Shown here piece by piece: positions 5,912-7,208 of a stretch of DNA of 7,208 nucleotides. Position 1 is the first letter of the stretch; each line of letters starts with the position of its first letter. Source of the DNA: Deltaproteobacteria bacterium (GTDB lineage: Bacteria > Bdellovibrionota > JACOXK01 > 2-02-FULL-40-11); assembly GCA_016193165.1 (NCBI GenBank), contig JACPST010000055.1, positions 1 to 7,208 of the forward strand. Direction: 5' to 3'. A program made the position numbers and the translations under genes. The notes under the pieces were generated by a model that worked only from the letters and a program-made list of their open reading frames with translations, did not search any database and had not been told where the DNA came from.

Positions 5912-7208
5912 ATGAGCGAGCCCTCTAAAAAAGAAGTTTCCAAAAAAGAACTCATTGTTCCTCTTTTGCCTTTGAGAGATATTATTGTGTTTCCGCACAT
6001 GGTGGTTCCGCTTTTTGTGGGCAGAGAAAAATCGATCCATGCTCTAGAAGAAGCGCTGAATCATAAAAAAGATATTTTGCTCATTGCGCAGAAAAAAGCC
6101 AAAACCAATGATCCCGTCGAAGAAGATTTATATAGCGTTGGAACGTTAGGAGCGATTGTTCAGCTTCTGCGTTTACCCGATGGGACGGTGAAAGTGCTTA
6201 TTGAAGGAAGACAGCGTGCCAAGGTTCTTCGCTATGTTTCTCGAGATAAGTTTTTTGAAGTAGAAGTTGAAGAGCTCGTGGAGCCCGAAGTTAAAAATGC
6301 TCAGTCCGAGGCGCTGCTCCGAGCTGTGAAAGAAGTGTTTGAAGGTTATGTAAAGCTGAATAAACGCATTCCTCCAGAAATGCTCATGACGATTTCCGCG
6401 CTTGAAACTACATCAAAGCTTTCTGACGCCATCGTTTCTCATTTAAATCTCAAGCTTGAAGACAAACAAATGATTTTAGAAGTGATTAATCCTTATGAAC
6501 GATTGGAGAAACTCTTAGCTCTCATAGAAAAAGAAGTTGAGATTTTAGAAATTGAAAAACGAATTCGTGGACGTGTCAAAAAGCAAATGGAGAAATCTCA
6601 AAAGGAATACTACCTCAACGAACAAATGCAGGCGATTCAAAAAGAATTAGGGGATCGAGATGAATTTAAGGCTGAAATTGCAGAAATTGAAAAAATATTA
6701 AAAGAGAAAAAGCTTTCAGAAGAAGCCAGCCGTCGGGTGAAGAAAGAAGTGAAGAAATTAAAAATGATGTCTCCGATGTGGGGGATTTATACCAAAGATA
6801 AAACCAATGTGAAAGAGGCGCAAAACGTTTTAGATAACGATCACTATGGGCTTAAAAAGGTAAAAACGAGAATTTTAGAGCATTTGGCCGTTCAAACTCT
6901 GGCCAAAAAAATTCGAGGTCCTATTTTGTGTTTGGTCGGGCCGCCTGGAGTTGGAAAAACGTCCTTAGCCCGTTCGATTGCCACAGCCTTAGATCGAAAA
7001 TTTATTCGTACATCTCTAGGGGGAGTGCGGGACGAAGCGGAAATTCGAGGACATCGAAGAACCTATATTGGAGCACTTCCTGGAAAAATTATTCAATCCA
7101 TGAAAAAAGCAGGCTCGCAAAATCCTGTCTTTTTGCTGGATGAAGTGGACAAAATGGCCATGGATTTTAGGGGGGATCCTGCCGCGGCGCTTTTGGAAGT
7201 TTTGGATC
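5912..7208 (+). CDS. lon: ATP-dependent protease Lon, 5' part, with an internal 18-codon deletion
   Basis: Lon (LonA, peptidase S16) degrades damaged and regulatory proteins in the cytoplasm. The window holds 432 codons plus one base, all in frame and without a stop; the rest of the AAA+ domain and the Ser-Lys protease domain lie beyond the edge. Seen in order: the N-terminal substrate-binding domain from LPLRD (19-23) with [14 protein letters not shown] and [12 protein letters not shown]; the coiled-coil segment [19 protein letters not shown]; Walker A GPPGVGKT (343-350); [18 protein letters not shown]; and Walker [10 protein letters not shown] with D410-E411. KLKMMSPM (ending M289) joins directly to W290-GIYTKDK. 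Family members carry 18 residues here, of the type SAEATVVRNYIDWLLSLP, between M and W. By my recall of E. coli Lon, K362 would fall at 349 here (+5 N-terminal residues, -18), exactly as found. The start ATG lies 6 nt after clpX with only a weak AAAAGA leader, so translation may depend on coupling to clpX. Confidence 0.93.
   Translation, partial: MSEPSKKEVSKKELIVPLLPLRDIIVFPHMVVPLFVGREKSIHALEEALNHKKDILLIAQKKAKTNDPVEEDLYSVGTLGAIVQLLRLPDGTVKVLIEGRQRAKVLRYVSRDKFFEVEVEELVEPEVKNAQSEALLRAVKEVFEGYVKLNKRIPPEMLMTISALETTSKLSDAIVSHLNLKLEDKQMILEVINPYERLEKLLALIEKEVEILEIEKRIRGRVKKQMEKSQKEYYLNEQMQAIQKELGDRDEFKAEIAEIEKILKEKKLSEEASRRVKKEVKKLKMMSPMWGIYTKDKTNVKEAQNVLDNDHYGLKKVKTRILEHLAVQTLAKKIRGPILCLVGPPGVGKTSLARSIATALDRKFIRTSLGGVRDEAEIRGHRRTYIGALPGKIIQSMKKAGSQNPVFLLDEVDKMAMDFRGDPAAALLEVLD

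Noticed and set aside
5843..6040. Minus-strand open frame across the clpX-lon junction
   Set aside because: It is antisense to the conserved ClpX tail and Lon N-domain and has no supporting features.
6928..7143. + strand open frame of 71 codons near the right edge
   Set aside because: It is a shifted-frame reading of the Lon Walker A to Walker B region; the Lon frame is continuous and conserved there.
1..7208. CRISPR arrays, tRNA or rRNA genes, transposase genes, toxin-antitoxin or phage genes
   Set aside because: None was recognised by reading both strands; the only repeat of note is the single inverted repeat at 99-159.

Overview
The window shows an AT-rich Gram-negative chromosome carrying the conserved proteostasis cluster trigger factor (tig) - clpP - clpX - lon. 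Directly upstream are a predicted secreted lipoprotein and a lytic transglycosylase. The lipobox protein, the periplasmic peptidoglycan-cleaving enzyme and the tig-clpP-clpX-lon order fit a proteobacterium in the broad sense. The style suggests a low-GC deltaproteobacterial or Bdellovibrionota-like lineage, but this is an inference from gene order and protein style, not a placement. All complete genes lie on the + strand.

Layout. Bases 1-41 may be the start of a divergent minus-strand gene whose first codons look like a signal peptide. Bases 42-251 are intergenic and hold a perfect 28-bp inverted repeat with a 5-nt loop (99-159). A promoter-like pair, TTTACA-N16-TATAAT, has its -35 hexamer inside the right arm of that repeat and points at the lipoprotein gene. 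The lipoprotein (252-1952) has a lipobox, an Ig-like region and one Asp-box (BNR) motif. The lytic transglycosylase (1964-2575) follows after 11 bases with a good ribosome-binding site. A hairpin plus T9 tract, overlapping a promoter-like pair, separates it from tig. tig (2620-3871) is broken. clpP (3968-4570), clpX (4598-5905) and the first 432 codons of lon (5912 to the window edge) complete the cluster.

How the genes work together. Trigger factor meets nascent chains at the ribosome exit tunnel. ClpX unfolds tagged or misfolded proteins and feeds them to the ClpP peptidase. Lon is a self-contained ATP-dependent protease. The two upstream genes act in the cell envelope and are probably a separate transcription unit.

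No new multi-gene system is visible; the gene set is ordinary. The most notable feature is damage to two otherwise well-conserved genes. tig lacks about 38 nt exactly in the linker between its ribosome-binding and PPIase domains, which also shifts the frame. lon lacks precisely 18 codons of one of its best-conserved segments, in frame. clpP and clpX look intact. Either the locus is decaying or altered, or the assembly has lost short segments; the sequence alone cannot decide.
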